The notes below the pieces were generated by a model. That model was not told the DNA's origin and did no database searches. It was given only the letters and a program-made list of their open reading frames with translations. Shown here piece after piece: positions 35,322-46,586 of a stretch of 64,000 nucleotides of DNA. The stretch comes from Wurfbainia villosa (Eukaryota > Streptophyta > Magnoliopsida > Zingiberales > Zingiberaceae): NCBI GenBank assembly GCA_025175895.1, contig CM046003.1, positions 51,268,335 to 51,332,334 of the forward strand, in the 5' to 3' direction. The translations under genes were made by a program, and so were the position numbers. Each line of letters begins with the position of its first letter. The first letter of the stretch is position 1.

Positions 35322-36772
35322 TTGTCTGACCATGATGACGTAATGCTCATTGAGAATGAGCCTACCTCCTATCAGAAAGCTGTGATGAGCCCATATTCTG
35401 AGAAATGGCTAAAGGCCATGAGATCCGAGATGGAATCCATGTACACCAACCAAGTATGGACTTTGGTTGATCCACCTGAAGGGGTCAAACCTATTGGGTG
35501 TAAGTGGGTCTTTAGGAGAAAAACTGACATGGATGGACTTACGCATACCTATAAGGGTCGATTGGTGGCTAAAGGTTTCAAGCAAATTCATGGTATTGAC
35601 TATGATGAAACCTTTTCTCCAGTGGCGATGTTTAAGTTCATTCGGATCTTGCTTGCTATTGCAGTATACCACGATTATGAGATCTGGCAGATGGATGTCA
35701 AAACCGCATTTCTGAATAGAAACTTGCTCAAGGATGTGTACATGACACAACCTGAGGGTTTTGTAGATCCACAGCATACTGGGAAGGTATGCAAGCTGCA
35801 AAGGTCCATTTATGGGCTAAAGCAAGCTTCTCGGAGCTGGAATCTTCGATTCGATGATGCGATCAAACAGTTTGGTTTCATCAAGAATGAAGATGAACCC
35901 TATGTCTACAAGAGGGTTGATGGGAACACAGTTGTCTTCCTTGTATTGTATGTGGATGACATACTGCTCATTGGGAATGACATCCCTTCACTACAGTCTG
36001 TGAAGACTTGGCTCGGGACGTGCTTCTCAATGAAAGACTTAGGTGAAGCAGCCTGTATTCTAGGCATCAAGATCTATAGAGATAGATCTAAGAGATTGCT
36101 TGGCCTAAGTCAGAGTACATACATTAACACGGTATTACTTCGGTTTGCCATGCAGAATTCCAAGAAAGGACTTCTGCCGATGTCACATAGTGTGAGTCTT
36201 TCGAAGACTCAAAGTCCCTCTTCTAGAGAGGAGAGAGACAACATGGATAAGATCCCTTACGCATCTGCTATAGGATCTATCATGTACGCCATGCTATGTA
36301 CTCATCCTGATGTCTCGTATGCTTTGAGCATGACGAGTAGATACCAGTCAGATCCAGGTGAGCGTCACTGGATAGTAGTCAAGAATATTCTTAAGTACTT
36401 GAGAAGGACTAAAAAATATTTCTTGATATTTGGAGGCGATGAGGAGCTAGATGTAAAGGGTTACAGCGATGACAGCTTCCAAACTGACCAGGATGATTAT
36501 AGATCGCAGTCAGGGTTCGTGTTTTATTTTAATAGTGGCGCTGTGAGCTGGAATAGTTCCAAGCAGGACACAGTTGCTGATTCTACAACAGAGGCCGAAT
36601 ATATCGGTGCTTCCATCTCATTCGAGAGATTATCGATAGAGGAGATGTGAATATTTGCAGAGTACCCACAGAGGCTAACATCGCAGATCCCTTGACCAAG
36701 GCTTTGGCACAGAAAAAACATGATGGTCACACTAGGTCATTGGGTATTAGATACTACGGTGATTGGCACTAG
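35322..36772 (+). pseudogene. COP-2 reverse transcriptase and truncated RNase H
   Basis: One open frame of 442 codons contains an apparently complete RT: EPTSYQKAVMSPYSEKWLKA, DPPEGVKPIGCKWVFRRKTD, WQMDVKTAFLNRN, YGLKQASRSWN and VLYVDDILLIGND with YVDD. RNase H begins YSDDSFQTDQDDYRSQSG and reaches TTEAEYIGAS. There a deletion of about 165 bp relative to COP-1 removes the middle of RNase H and shifts the frame, so the protein stops at 36650. The remaining tail (PTEANIADPLTKAL) is in another frame up to 36772. RT could still fold; RNase H should not work. Confidence 0.93.
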
Positions 36773-36776
36773 TGCT

Positions 36777-36786
36777 AGTGGGAGAT
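36777..36786 (+). promoter_or_regulatory. COP-2 polypurine tract
   Basis: AGTGGGAGAT directly precedes the 3' LTR TGTTAGTGAAA and is a short but typical copia plus-strand primer. Confidence 0.75.
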
Positions 36787-38621
36787 TGTTAGTGAAACCC
36801 CTAGAGTCAATCATGTGATTATTGTTGTATGGACTTTATTGTATCATATTTCTATTTATAAAGGCATGGTTATTATATTTACTTGTATTGGTGCCAAATA
36901 ACTAAATATAATAATGTCCTTGAGTAGTAGGTTCTTATCTATATCAATCGATTGGTTGAATCGATAATGAAATGATATAGAGAACACTACTTTTAATCCT
37001 TCCTAGTCGAGTATTAACATTCAGGGACAATGTTAATGCGTAGAGACTAGCATGTAGGTCAACAAGATGACTTGATCTCACAAGTCATGGATATGAGATA
37101 TCAAGTTGACACATGGGTATGCATTGGAGAATGTATACTGAATGACCCGCCATGAGAAAGTATCATGGATCGTTATATGAGTGTCATATACTTTCTCATG
37201 TGGCTATTAGTATGACTATTAGTCCTTAGACCTGAAGTCACCATGGTTCCCTACATAAGAAGTTGCATACTTTGGCTTCGTCAAACGTCACCCGTAAATG
37301 GGTGGACTATAAAGGCGATTACTGGGTATGTAACAAATTATACGGAGGGATGTGAGTGATGTAGATGGGATCTATCCCTCCTATATGATGGGGGTGACAT
37401 CGATATTCTTGATAGAGTGAGACCACGAAGTGCATGGCCATGTCCAAATGAGTCAATATGAGATATTGAGCTCATTTAATTAGAGTGAGTCTACTTGGAG
37501 TTCAAGATTTAGATTGTACCGAGGATGACACGGTCTATGCCTCGATTGGTCAATCTAGATGTCAAGGATAGAGGGACATTGTCACATATTGTGAGAGTCA
37601 CAATTAGTAGTCACAAAGGTGATGTTGGAGCTCAACATTCTTGTAACTTGGGTAGAAATGATGTGTTGCTAGATACCGCTCATTGCTTATGTTCCTAAAT
37701 CGGTTTAGGGACATTGCCAACGTTACAAGAACCTATAGGGTCACACACATAAGAGCAATTAGATGGAGATTAGGTTCATATGATGAACCATGAGGATTCG
37801 GTTCATGGGATGAACCAAATTGGATTAAGAGTAATCCAAATTAGACTAAGTGAGTTAGACTCAAGTTGATTCAAGTGTTGAATGAGTCTAATTTAGATTT
37901 GATTCATCAAATCAATTTAAATTAAATGAATAGAGATTCATTAAATTAAATTGACTTGAGTCAAGTGGTTAGATTTGATCAACCATGGGAGATTAGAGGT
38001 CAAGTTTGACTTGACTTGAGACGGAAGATGAAAGGTCAAGTTTGACTTGACCAAATGTCATGTCATGATGATGACATGGCATGGCCGGCCAATGATGGTG
38101 CTCCACATCATCATTGACTTGGTCAATTGGTGCCACATCATGAGGGAGACCAAGGGTCATGGGAGTTACATGCATGCATGTAACCCCCCTTTCATGAAGT
38201 GGCCGGCCACTTTAGGGGTTATGGGTGGTGAATTCATTTGGTGAGTTACACTCTTGGATCATCTTCTTCCTTGGTGTTTTTCCTCTCAAGCTCTCCCTCT
38301 CCTTCCTCATCTTGCCGAGATCTACTAGGAGTGCTAGCACACTCAAGTTTGTCTCTTTCTCCACCTATTGCTTGTGTGGATACCAATAGAGGAGTGTGCA
38401 CTTGACACTCTCGAGTTCCGACGAACTTTTGGACGAGCGGGATAAGCGAAGGGCATCGCATCGAGGGTAATGATTTCATCTCTTAGATCTAAGGTAGATC
38501 TAGGGTTTTAGTAAGCACATACATGTTTTATAATTTTTATACTTCGCACGGATCCGTGGCCGGGGCTTCCGAGGTTTCCGCAACGTAAAAAGCGGTTTTT
38601 GCGGCTCGGAAAAACCCAACA
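36787..38621 (+). repeat. COP-2 3' LTR
   Basis: It matches the 5' LTR end to end, starting TGTTAGTGAAACCCC and ending GGAAAAACCCAACA. Differences are mostly single transitions, plus a small change near 37319. Confidence 0.95.
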
Positions 38622-38626
38622 TGTTG

Positions 38627-40298
38627 GTTATGGATAATTAGTTCATTGGAGTGATCTGCTATAAGACTTCACATGGTTCTCTACATATAAGATATGTCAG
38701 TGAAGCTCTTACTGCAACTCGAGTGTGAGTTTCCTTCGACTTGTGGTATCCAAGTCATCTTGGTCATGGAGACTTATATTTTGACATCTTAGTCGATACA
38801 TCTCTACAGAGGTGTGGGTATGGGATGATTGGGTATAATTTGAAGTGTCCGATGGTGATTAAATAGCCAACAAAGGATTCACCGCTCATTGCGAGGAGAT
38901 GTATACCCTATGTCCACTCGTCGGATTGTTACTCAAAGTTTTTAGCCAAAACATTGCATGTGAAGAGTATGATACTCTTGGATATATGTCAAAGTAATTA
39001 GAATCCACTAGATAAGGAAGTATTACTTGAGCTAGGTGTAACGTAGTCATCCTACTGGAGATTGACACAATAGACCATGTCCCGAACCAAGTGGGTATAA
39101 GACAAGTGAAAGGAACGAGACACGATCCATTGTAGTTGCTGAAAGATTCGGAAATGGTTCCGAAATCAACCGTTGATTTTTCAGTTAATTGGGGATCATG
39201 ATGTACCACTAGGTGACACTCTTGATCGTTCCATAATTAATGGTTAATTATGGATGCCCAATATAAATTGAGAACCTATAAGATCACACGCATAATGAAT
39301 CTTTCGAAGAGACTTAAAAACGAGTTTGAGAATTGGATTCTCAAGATCGAGAGAGATCGAGTTTGGTTGGACCAAGCACATGACAAATATGGAAAAATTT
39401 GTCAAGTCGAAAATGCGAAAGGAGCACGTCTTATAAAGATGGGTTGGGACTTAAGAGGTTTAATTATACACCAAACCCATTTAGTTTTAATTAATTGGGT
39501 CTTCTTTTGGTTAAGGGTCAAATTAGGATTTAATGGATGAGATTAAGCCTTAATGATTATGAACTTATGAATTTGATCCACTAACTTATAACCCATTAGG
39601 TTTGAGCCTATATAAAGAGTTATAAAGGCTAAAACCTAATTAATGGCTATGCATAATCCCCTCCTCTTCCTCCTTGCCACCTACTCCTTCTCCTTCCTCT
39701 TCTTGCCGCCAACAAGAGTTGTTGGGATTTTCCTTGTCGCCGACCCTAGAAAGTCCATCTCTTGCTTTAGGTCTGGCCAACTCATCCCCAAGGGAGTGGG
39801 GAACTTCAACTAAGGCTTGGAACAAAAGGTTTCTTCCTTTGTGCCCTTGGCCGAACCTAGGAGAGTTGAGTTTTGGAGCTTGCTGCCGACCACGAAGGAA
39901 ACAAGAGTTTTTTCCTATTTTGTTGGGTCGACTTTCTTGCTCTCTGATCATCCGACCTTCTTGCTTCGTCTAGTAGTGAAGAGAAGGTCAAACTCATGGC
40001 TTAGAGAAGTCGTCCCTCCGAAGATTCGATATGGACACGAGTAGAGACGAAGCTCCGCGAGCGTCGTACGGTTGATGCCCTTCCGACTCAACATCATTCG
40101 AATGGTATACCTAGGATAAAATTGATTTTATTCTTAATTTAATGTAAAATTTTATTTGGCGGATATGTCCGCACTTATTGTAATCTTGCATGCGTGGATG
40201 TGTGTGTTGTAATATTTTAGAAAATTATTATATTTTATTCCGCTACGTTTGTTTATGAAATGACAAAAACACATCTACACGTTGGTTGCAACCCAACA
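38627..40298 (+). repeat. COP-1 3' LTR, second portion
   Basis: It resumes GTTATGGATAATTAGTTCATTGG, aligned with 7126 onward of the 5' LTR, and ends CCCAACA at 40298. The TATA region is conserved near 39609. Open frames at 39640-39970 lie in the transcribed part of the LTR and also occur, broken, at 8160-8490; I do not regard them as genes. Confidence 0.9.
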
Positions 40299-40303
40299 TT
40301 TCT

Positions 40304-40728
40304 CATTTGCAAGAGCTTCATCACGCTGCAACGCTACAACTCTGACACTCCGAGCTCCATTTCAAAAGTTACAAGTGTCGGTATACTTTGTATTGTGCTT
40401 TACTTTCACTTTTGTACTTTAATTTAAGAGAATGTAGCTTGTTACCTTTTTCATTATCTTTTGTAAAAAGGGAACCCCTCCGAAGTCGAGTGTACTCAAG
40501 TTAGAGGGCCTTTTAGTGAATTTCCCATCGAGGTAGCTCTCGGAGAGCTATGGACCTTGGAGTACCAACCCGACTCGGATTGTGAACCAAGTAAATGAGA
40601 TTGTCTATTTGTTTTATTTAATTTCCGCTACAATAACTCTTAATATTTTAAAATATAAAATAAAGATTTTAAAAGAAAATTATATATTCTAAGATTCACC
40701 CCCTCTGTCGGATAGCTTCGATCTTACA
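40304..40728 (+). repeat. SIRE-A 3' LTR, right portion
   Basis: After the duplicated TTTCT this segment completes the LTR begun at 5921. It has the SIRE-type R/U5 features (a GGAACCCCTCCGAAG block, a GATTGTGAACCAAGTAAA block) and ends ATTCACCCCCTCT...CTTCGATCTTACA, comparable with the SIRE-C end TTCACCCCTCT...TTTCGATCCAACA. It abuts CACTA coding sequence at 40729. Confidence 0.85.
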
Positions 40729-43103
40729 GCAGATGGTGTATTAAGACATCCAGTTGATAGTGAATCATGGAAAGAATTTGACAATGCACATGAAATATTT
40801 GCAGGTGATCCACGAAATATTAGCTTAGGGTTGGCTACTGACGAGTTTAATCCATTTGGAAGCATATCAAATGCTTATAGTATGTGGCCTGTTATACTTG
40901 TGAATTATAATTTGTCACCACGGAAAATGATAAAGCCACCATATATGATTATGACTCTTTTAATTCTTGGGCATAAATCACCTGGCAAAGAGATAAATGT
41001 ATACCTACGACCTCTGATAAACGAACTGAAGAAGCTATAGAATGACAGGGTGGAAGTATATGATGCATTGACTGAACAAGTATTTCAATTACATGCTGCT
41101 GTGATGTGGACCATTCACGACTTTTCGACATATGGAACAGTTTCTGGATAGAGTATAAAGGGCTATAAGGCATGTCTAGTATGTCTGAATGAAACCAAAT
41201 CTCAAGGATTAAGAAGTAAAATATGTTATATATGTCACTATCGATTCTTGAATGTACAACACCCATGGCATAGAAATAAATATTTCAATGGAAAGGTTGA
41301 AAAAGAAGAACCACCACAAATAATTAATGGATATGAGATTTTAGCGTAGTTAGATGTGTTATCCCAAGTGACATTCAGTAAGCATCTTCATTCGGTAAAA
41401 AACGACAGCGATCTTTGGATGATACAAATTGGGTAAAGAAGTTTATATTTTTTGAGTTGCCATTTTGGTTAAATTTAAAGTTGAGAAACAATTTAGATGT
41501 GATGCATATTGAAAAAGAATATCTGTGATGTTTTAATTGACACATTATTAAATATAGATGGAAAGTCAAAGGATACTCTCAAAGCGAGATTAGACTTGCA
41601 GGATATGGGAATAAGAAGTGAATTGCATTTACACTCAGTAGGAGACAAATTTAACAAACCATATGCAAGTTACACATTGACATTGGAAGAAAGGAGTGAA
41701 TTTTGCCAATTTTTAAAATATGTGACGTTTCCAGATGGTTTTGCTGCTAATATATCTAGAAATGTGAATACAAATGAAGAAAAGATATATGAAACTAAAT
41801 CACGTGATTATCATGTATTTTTGCAAAGAATACTTTAAGTTGTACTTAAATTTTTCCCAACAGACATATATAGCACACTAATTGAATTATGTGATTTCTT
41901 CAAAAAGATTACTGCAAGATCTTTACACACAGCAGACATATGTAAAATAGAGAAGCAAATAGTTTTGATATTGCGTAAGATGGAACAGATATTTCCTCCG
42001 ATATTTTTTGATATTATGGTTCATTTGACAGTTGATTTACCTCGTGAAGCCATGTTAGCTGGGCTAGTTTCATCACGATGGATGTATCCCTTTGTGTGAT
42101 ATTTGAAAAGACTAAAAAAATATGTTCATAATAAAGCATGACCTAAAGGATCTATTACAGAAGGGTATATTGTAAATAAGGCATTGAGTTTCATTTCGTT
42201 ATATATGAGTCAAATTGAGACAAGCTTCTCTAGGTCGGAACGGAATAAAGATGTTTAACCATCAATATGCAAATTAAGTATTTTCTCATAGAAAATAAGA
42301 ATCTTTGGCAACCAACACAGTCTGAAATTATCATTGTCTTTGTTTAAGAAAGCACATTGGTATATTCTGAACAATTGTAAAGAAGTCGATCGTTATCGAA
42401 AGTAAGTTTTGACATTAAGTTATTACTTTAATTTTATTTCATTCACAAATTTTAAATTGATTAAGTTTTTATACAGTGAGCATCTACAACTTATGTCAAA
42501 AAAAGTCCATGTTGATCAAGTTATGCAATATCATGAGCGAGATTTTCCACTGTGATTTAGGGATAAAATTATAGCGCTAAAAATTTTTACAAATTCAGAA
42601 ATCACAGATGAGTTATAATATTTAGCAATGGAACCTGATGCTGAAGTTCAACTGTATGATGCATGCATTGTAAATGGGATTCGATATCATATGAGGTCCC
42701 GTGATTCACGCAGAACTACTCAGAATAGTGGGGTCAGCATACCATCCTCTGACGATGGGAATAATTTAGATTTTTTTGGTGTGTTGAAGGATGTAGTTCA
42801 AATATTTTACTCTTTTAGGTATAAAGTCCAATTATTTTGGTGCGAATGGTTCCAATGTAATCCAAAAAGAAATCGTTGGTGGAAGAGTATGATCTCTTGT
42901 GTATTGACACTTCTAAAACATGGTACGATAATGGCCCATTCATTTTGGCAAATCAAGTGTATTATTTGAATGATATCAAGCATGGAGGTCATTGGAAGGT
43001 AGTGCAAAGAGTTCACCACCAAGAAATATACGAAGTAACTGAAGTTGATAAAGTATCTGAAGATTTTGAGGTTGGTAATATCTTGAATATAGAGTCAAAC
43101 TAA
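40729..43103 (+). pseudogene. CACTA (En/Spm) TNP2-type transposase pseudogene, N-terminus missing
   Basis: The frame opens inside the TNP2 catalytic region: DGVLRHPVDSESWKEFDNAH, DPRNISLGLATDEFNPFGS, YSMWPVILVNYNLSPRKM and GHKSPGKEINVYLRPLINEL. After stops come KGYKACLVCLNETKS, a DUF4218-like block (IFPPIFFDIMVHLTVDLP, SSRWMYPF, 41990-42100) and a DUF4216-like block (MRSRDSRRTTQNSGV at 42689, VQLFWCEWFQCNP, QVYYLNDIKHGGHW). A likely intron with GT/AG ends lies at 42402-42476. More than a dozen stops and frameshifts disable it. Such transposases cut and paste CACTA elements. SIRE-A abuts the 5' side, and the N-terminal part was not found beyond it. Confidence 0.88.
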
Positions 43104-43399
43104 GAGATTTCATCTAATGATTCAACTTCAGTAGTCGGCGAAGACTTAGAGATAACTCAACTATGTCGATTAGATGTTTAGCATTAACAAATAAATATGG
43201 CAAATGAATAAGTGGATCTAGATAGGGTCGCTCAAAGTAATCATATTGATGAGGGTGAAGATAGTGAAATTGAAGTGAGGCAGATGATCATTTCTCCTTT
43301 TCAGATGATGATAGTGATTAGATGTATTTATATGGTAGTTATATTTTTCTTTATTTATAATTCATGTATATAAGATAATCTTTCTGATACTGCTATAAT
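43104..43399 (+). other. Remnant C-terminal CACTA region and junction to TAT-1
   Basis: Up to about 43325 the sequence can be read as an acidic tail (VDLDRVAQSNHIDEGEDSE), as TNP2-like proteins often have, with stops. The exact border with the TAT-1 5' LTR could not be fixed because no second LTR copy is present. Confidence 0.4.
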
Positions 43400-44494
43400 A
43401 GGATTTAGGAGTTGATGAAAGGAATCATGACGGGTAGGGTGTAATTTAAGGAAAGGGGTATAACGTAAGGTTTGCGACCTAGCCTAATTAAATCCTACTC
43501 GGGGGAATAGGTCGAGTTGACGAGAGGGAAAATCGGGGGAAAACGAAGAAGTTTGAGGGTCAAAAAGAAACCAGATAAGTGACCTAGGAAAGTGAATCAT
43601 GATTAAGTAAAGAAACGACTCAGAAAAGTAGGGTAAGCTATGAGTGTCAACGCCTGATGACCGAAACGAAGTCAAATATCAACTCGGCAGGACAAGTCGC
43701 ATTATATATACCTCAGTTTAAATAGTTGGAATGGTGTAAGGAAGCCATTTGAGAGAATAAACCGAGAGCAACTCGAGAGATAAGGCCGAGGTGGGGTAAA
43801 GGTAAGAAGAAGTTACTAGGGAAAATAGGGGTCACAGGGGAAGATGATCCTTGTCATGTTCTCTTGCGAGAGTTTGTTACGCGGTATAACAAACTAGAGC
43901 ATTTGGAGGACCCCACCAGAGATTCTTAAGAGTCTCTACTCACTAACATCGTAACAGAAATGTTCTTCAGGATGGAAGGGCCCCCCATGTGGACGGTGAT
44001 TCAGGTAGTTTGTTATGCAACAGCTGGCTACAAGGGTAACAGGTATAAAAGGAGAAAAGGAAGGAAGAGACAGGGGATCGATTAGAGGGGAAGAAGAACC
44101 TCTACACACAGTCTCTTCATCCCTCCTTTTGGCTGACCAGGGTAGATGAAGGAGATTGGAGACCAAGGAAGAAGAAGAAGAGTTTTATTAGCTTTACTCA
44201 TTCCTTCATTTTGTACACTCTTTTTGTTTATCTGTAAAAGGTTTTCTCCACCTTCAGAAGTAGTTCCGAGAAAGAGGGATTTCATAGTAAAGGTGTCTAG
44301 TGTCAAAGCTCCCTTGAAAGCTCATCTCGTGCAGTAGGAATTGAAATTTCGAACCACGTTAAATCTCTTGTCATTGCTCTCTGTTTCTTGCTCTATAGTT
44401 ATCATCATTTTTTATTGTTCTACCCAGAGAGGACCCCAGACCTCCTGGATATCTTCAGCTCGAAAAGGAGGCAGAAAATCCATTTGCCTCATCA
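43400..44494 (+). repeat. TAT-1 5' LTR, left border uncertain
   Basis: The right border is set by the downstream TTGGCACCGTCTGTGGGAAA (44496), the motif that follows the 5' LTR in Tat-type gypsy elements. The LTR ends TTGCCTCATCA. A TATA box sits at 44044. The left border is inferred from the end of CACTA-like sequence. No partner LTR was seen in the window. Confidence 0.6.
44044..44050 (+). promoter_or_regulatory. TAT-1 LTR TATA box
   Basis: TATAAAA lies in a purine-rich context about 450 bp before the LTR end, a normal position for the U3/R boundary. Confidence 0.6.
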
Positions 44495-44495
44495 G

Positions 44496-44513
44496 TTGGC
44501 ACCGTCTGTGGGA
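44496..44513 (+). promoter_or_regulatory. TAT-1 primer-binding site
   Basis: TTGGCACCGTCTGTGGGA matches the TTGGCGCCGTCTGTGGG sequence found just after the 5' LTR of many plant Ty3/gypsy elements, with one G-to-A change. Confidence 0.75.
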
Positions 44514-44540
44514 AACTATTTTGCTGAACAAGATGTGAGG

Positions 44541-45549
44541 ATGCATTTGCAAGAGATCCCTCCTCCAGCAGCCTCTTCTGTGGAGGAGAGCCCTATCACT
44601 CTATTACCATCTCAGTTGAGGGTCATGATAAATACATGTGTATTTGAAGCTCTGGTAAGAGAAAGGAAAAAAGACAGGATATCTTCGTCCGAACTCCAGT
44701 GAACCTTCCTAGAGGGAATAACCACTCAAAGGACCATCACATATCCCTCCACCTGGTCCATAGAAGACTGAAGTATTGCCAGGAGAAATGCCGACTAGGA
44801 GGGCATATCCATATCCTTTCCCGGTAGTGCTGATGAGACGTGAAGACCAGGGGGAGAGCCAGTCCACTAGGGTGCTTGAATCATATGAGCCCTGTCCCTT
44901 CACTGAAGACATTATGGTAGAGCAACCACCGCCGCATTTTCAGACTCCCTAAATGGGAATGTACAGCGGTACTTCTGATCTGGAGGAGCACCTATCTCAG
45001 TTTGAAGGTGCCGCCTCCCTCCATTGCTATTCCGACGCCCTTAAATGCAGAGCCTTCCGCATCACTTTGGTTGCCTCAGCTCAAAGATGGTTCAAGTCTT
45101 TACCCCCTGGTTCCATTACATGTTTTGCTGATTTTAAGGGAGTTTTTCTTCAACATTTTGCTAGTTATAAAACCTACAAACATGATGCTTCTATTTTGCT
45201 TCATTTGAAACAAGAATCCTCAGAATCTTTGAGGAGCTACATTCATCGCTTCACCGCTACAACTCGGGAGATACCCTCGGCCCTGCCTGATCTCTTGAGG
45301 GTGGCTATCCCTCATGGATTGAAGAAGGGACCATTCCTCAGTTCCCTGTTAAGAAAGTCAACTGCCAATTATGAAGAGTTCCTGGGTCGTGCTGAGGAGT
45401 ATATCAATGAGGAAGAAGGGTTGAGGGTAAGGAGGGCAGAAAAGAAACCTCCATCTACCCTAGTAGAAAGGAATCCCCCTCCTATTCAACGGGGACTTCC
45501 CATAAGAGAACATGTCAGGCCTTTTCTACCTGAAGTTCCTCGAATGTGA
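44541..45549 (+). pseudogene. TAT-1 gag pseudogene
   Basis: The ATG at 44541 opens MHLQEIPPPAASSVEESP, and this frame stops near 44702. The conserved Ty3/gypsy Gag core is open from 44953: YSGTSDLEEHLSQFEGAASL, DALKCRAFRITLVASAQRWF, LPPGSITCFADFKGVFLQHF and ESSESLRSYIHRFTATTREI. The downstream spacer to 46150 contains the phrase GVINVIVGGPIDGDSNRTRK (shifted), typical of the Tat Gag-protease junction. No zinc knuckle is apparent. Stops and frameshifts separate the parts. Confidence 0.85.
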
Positions 45550-46148
45550 CCACCGACACCGGGAGTTCGGCCTCTCTACCCTTTGCGAATTATGACTACT
45601 GAAGGCTTGCCTCCTCTGCGGACATGAAAGAGCGAGAAATGGAGGTGTATGATCAACAGGGTATTCTTCAGTGCCCTGTCGGATACCGAGGGATCCCCCA
45701 TAATCCCCCAACCTCATTCTTCTGCTAGTACCGCACAGAGTATGGGCACACCAGTGATCACTATTTCAAGCTACAAAGCGAGTTGGAGTGTATCAAAGTT
45801 GAATATCCACACCTACAATCACAAGTGGGAGTTTAAGCGAGAAGAGGTCGTCGATCAAATATTGCTCGTCCGGGGCCTTACAACAGAAGACCCCAGGTTC
45901 TTCCCCCATTAGGCCCGTGGCCACCCCATCGGGAAGGTGTCTCACAAGAAGGGTCAGCCAGCGAAGATGCATTAACTGCTCTGGGTGACACCCTCACTCA
46001 AGGAGTCATCAATGTTATTGTTGGAGGACCCATCGATGGGGATTCCAATAGGACCAGAAAATCATACACTCGTCTTATGGAGAGTTTGACCATCGGAGCA
46101 GAACGAGCCATCTAAAGTACACTTCTGATATCCTTCGGATTTGAAGAT

Positions 46149-46492
46149 TTGTAAGGCATCCTCCTACCTTACACTAATGCTTTGGTAGTCAGGGTCTCCT
46201 TGGCAAATTATGAGGTAGCTCGAGTCCTGGTGGACTCAGGGAGTTCTGTTAGTATCCTCTTCCAAGAAGCCTTCGAGCAAATGCAACTAGGAAATGTACG
46301 ACTGGAGGATGTGATGACTCCTCTATTAGGGTTTGTTGGACACATGGTGCATCTTGTGGGGCAAATCTCTTTACCTCTTACCCTGGGCACCAAGCCCAGT
46401 CAAAAGACTAATATGATTCTTTTCCTCGTGGAGAACACTCCTTCCACCTATAATGTTATTCTGAGTCATCCTTTTTTGTTAATTAGGTGGTG
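46149..46492 (+). pseudogene. TAT-1 aspartic protease
   Basis: The frame reads ALVVRVSLANYEVARVLVDSGSSVSILFQEA, abbreviated here as LVDSGSSVSILF at about 46225, with D-S-G at the active site. It continues VHLVGQISLPLTLGTKPSQK and NVILSHPFL before stopping. The usual Tat ending (NVILGRPwLn) is recognisable with changes (ILSHP for ILGRP). Protease would process Gag-Pol. Confidence 0.85.
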
Positions 46493-46586
46493 ACTTCTCC
46501 CTATTACCAGAAGATCATGTTCCCTATAGGCTAGCTCATCGGAGAAGTATGAGGAGCAGAGGGCAACTCCAAGCTGTTACATTCAG

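Larger units (their letters stand above)
29437..38621 (+). mobile_element. COP-2: young full-length Ty1/copia element
   Basis: It is 9185 bp with LTRs 29437-31270 and 36787-38621 and target duplication TGTTG at 29432-29436 and 38622-38626. The primer site and polypurine tract are intact. By eye the LTRs differ at about two dozen positions in 1834 bp (about 1.3%). All coding domains are present but damaged: frameshifts in gag and protease/integrase, a lysine in place of the integrase catalytic glutamate, and a deletion in RNase H. Confidence 0.95.
6776..40298 (+). mobile_element. COP-1: old Ty1/copia element, heavily nested
   Basis: The outer ends are TGTTATGTTTGAG at 6776 and CCCAACA at 40298, flanked by TTTCT at 6771-6775 and 40299-40303. 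The order of parts is 5' LTR, decayed primer site, leader, gag, protease, integrase, RT, RNase H, 3' LTR. Two elements sit inside: SIRE-B in gag (10592-25233) and COP-2 in the 3' LTR (29437-38621). Without them COP-1 is about 9.7 kb. Many TAG/TGA stops replace CAG, CGA and TGG codons, as expected from cytosine deamination, and its LTRs differ visibly. COP-2 belongs to the same Pol family but has a different LTR. Confidence 0.92.

Noticed and set aside
39640..39973. About 100-codon frames in the COP-1 3' LTR
   Set aside because: The homologous part of the 5' LTR (8160-8490) is broken differently, so no conserved coding sequence.
44709..44912. Minus-strand frame within the TAT-1 gag leader
   Set aside because: Lies opposite the TAT-1 gag leader frame and has no support.
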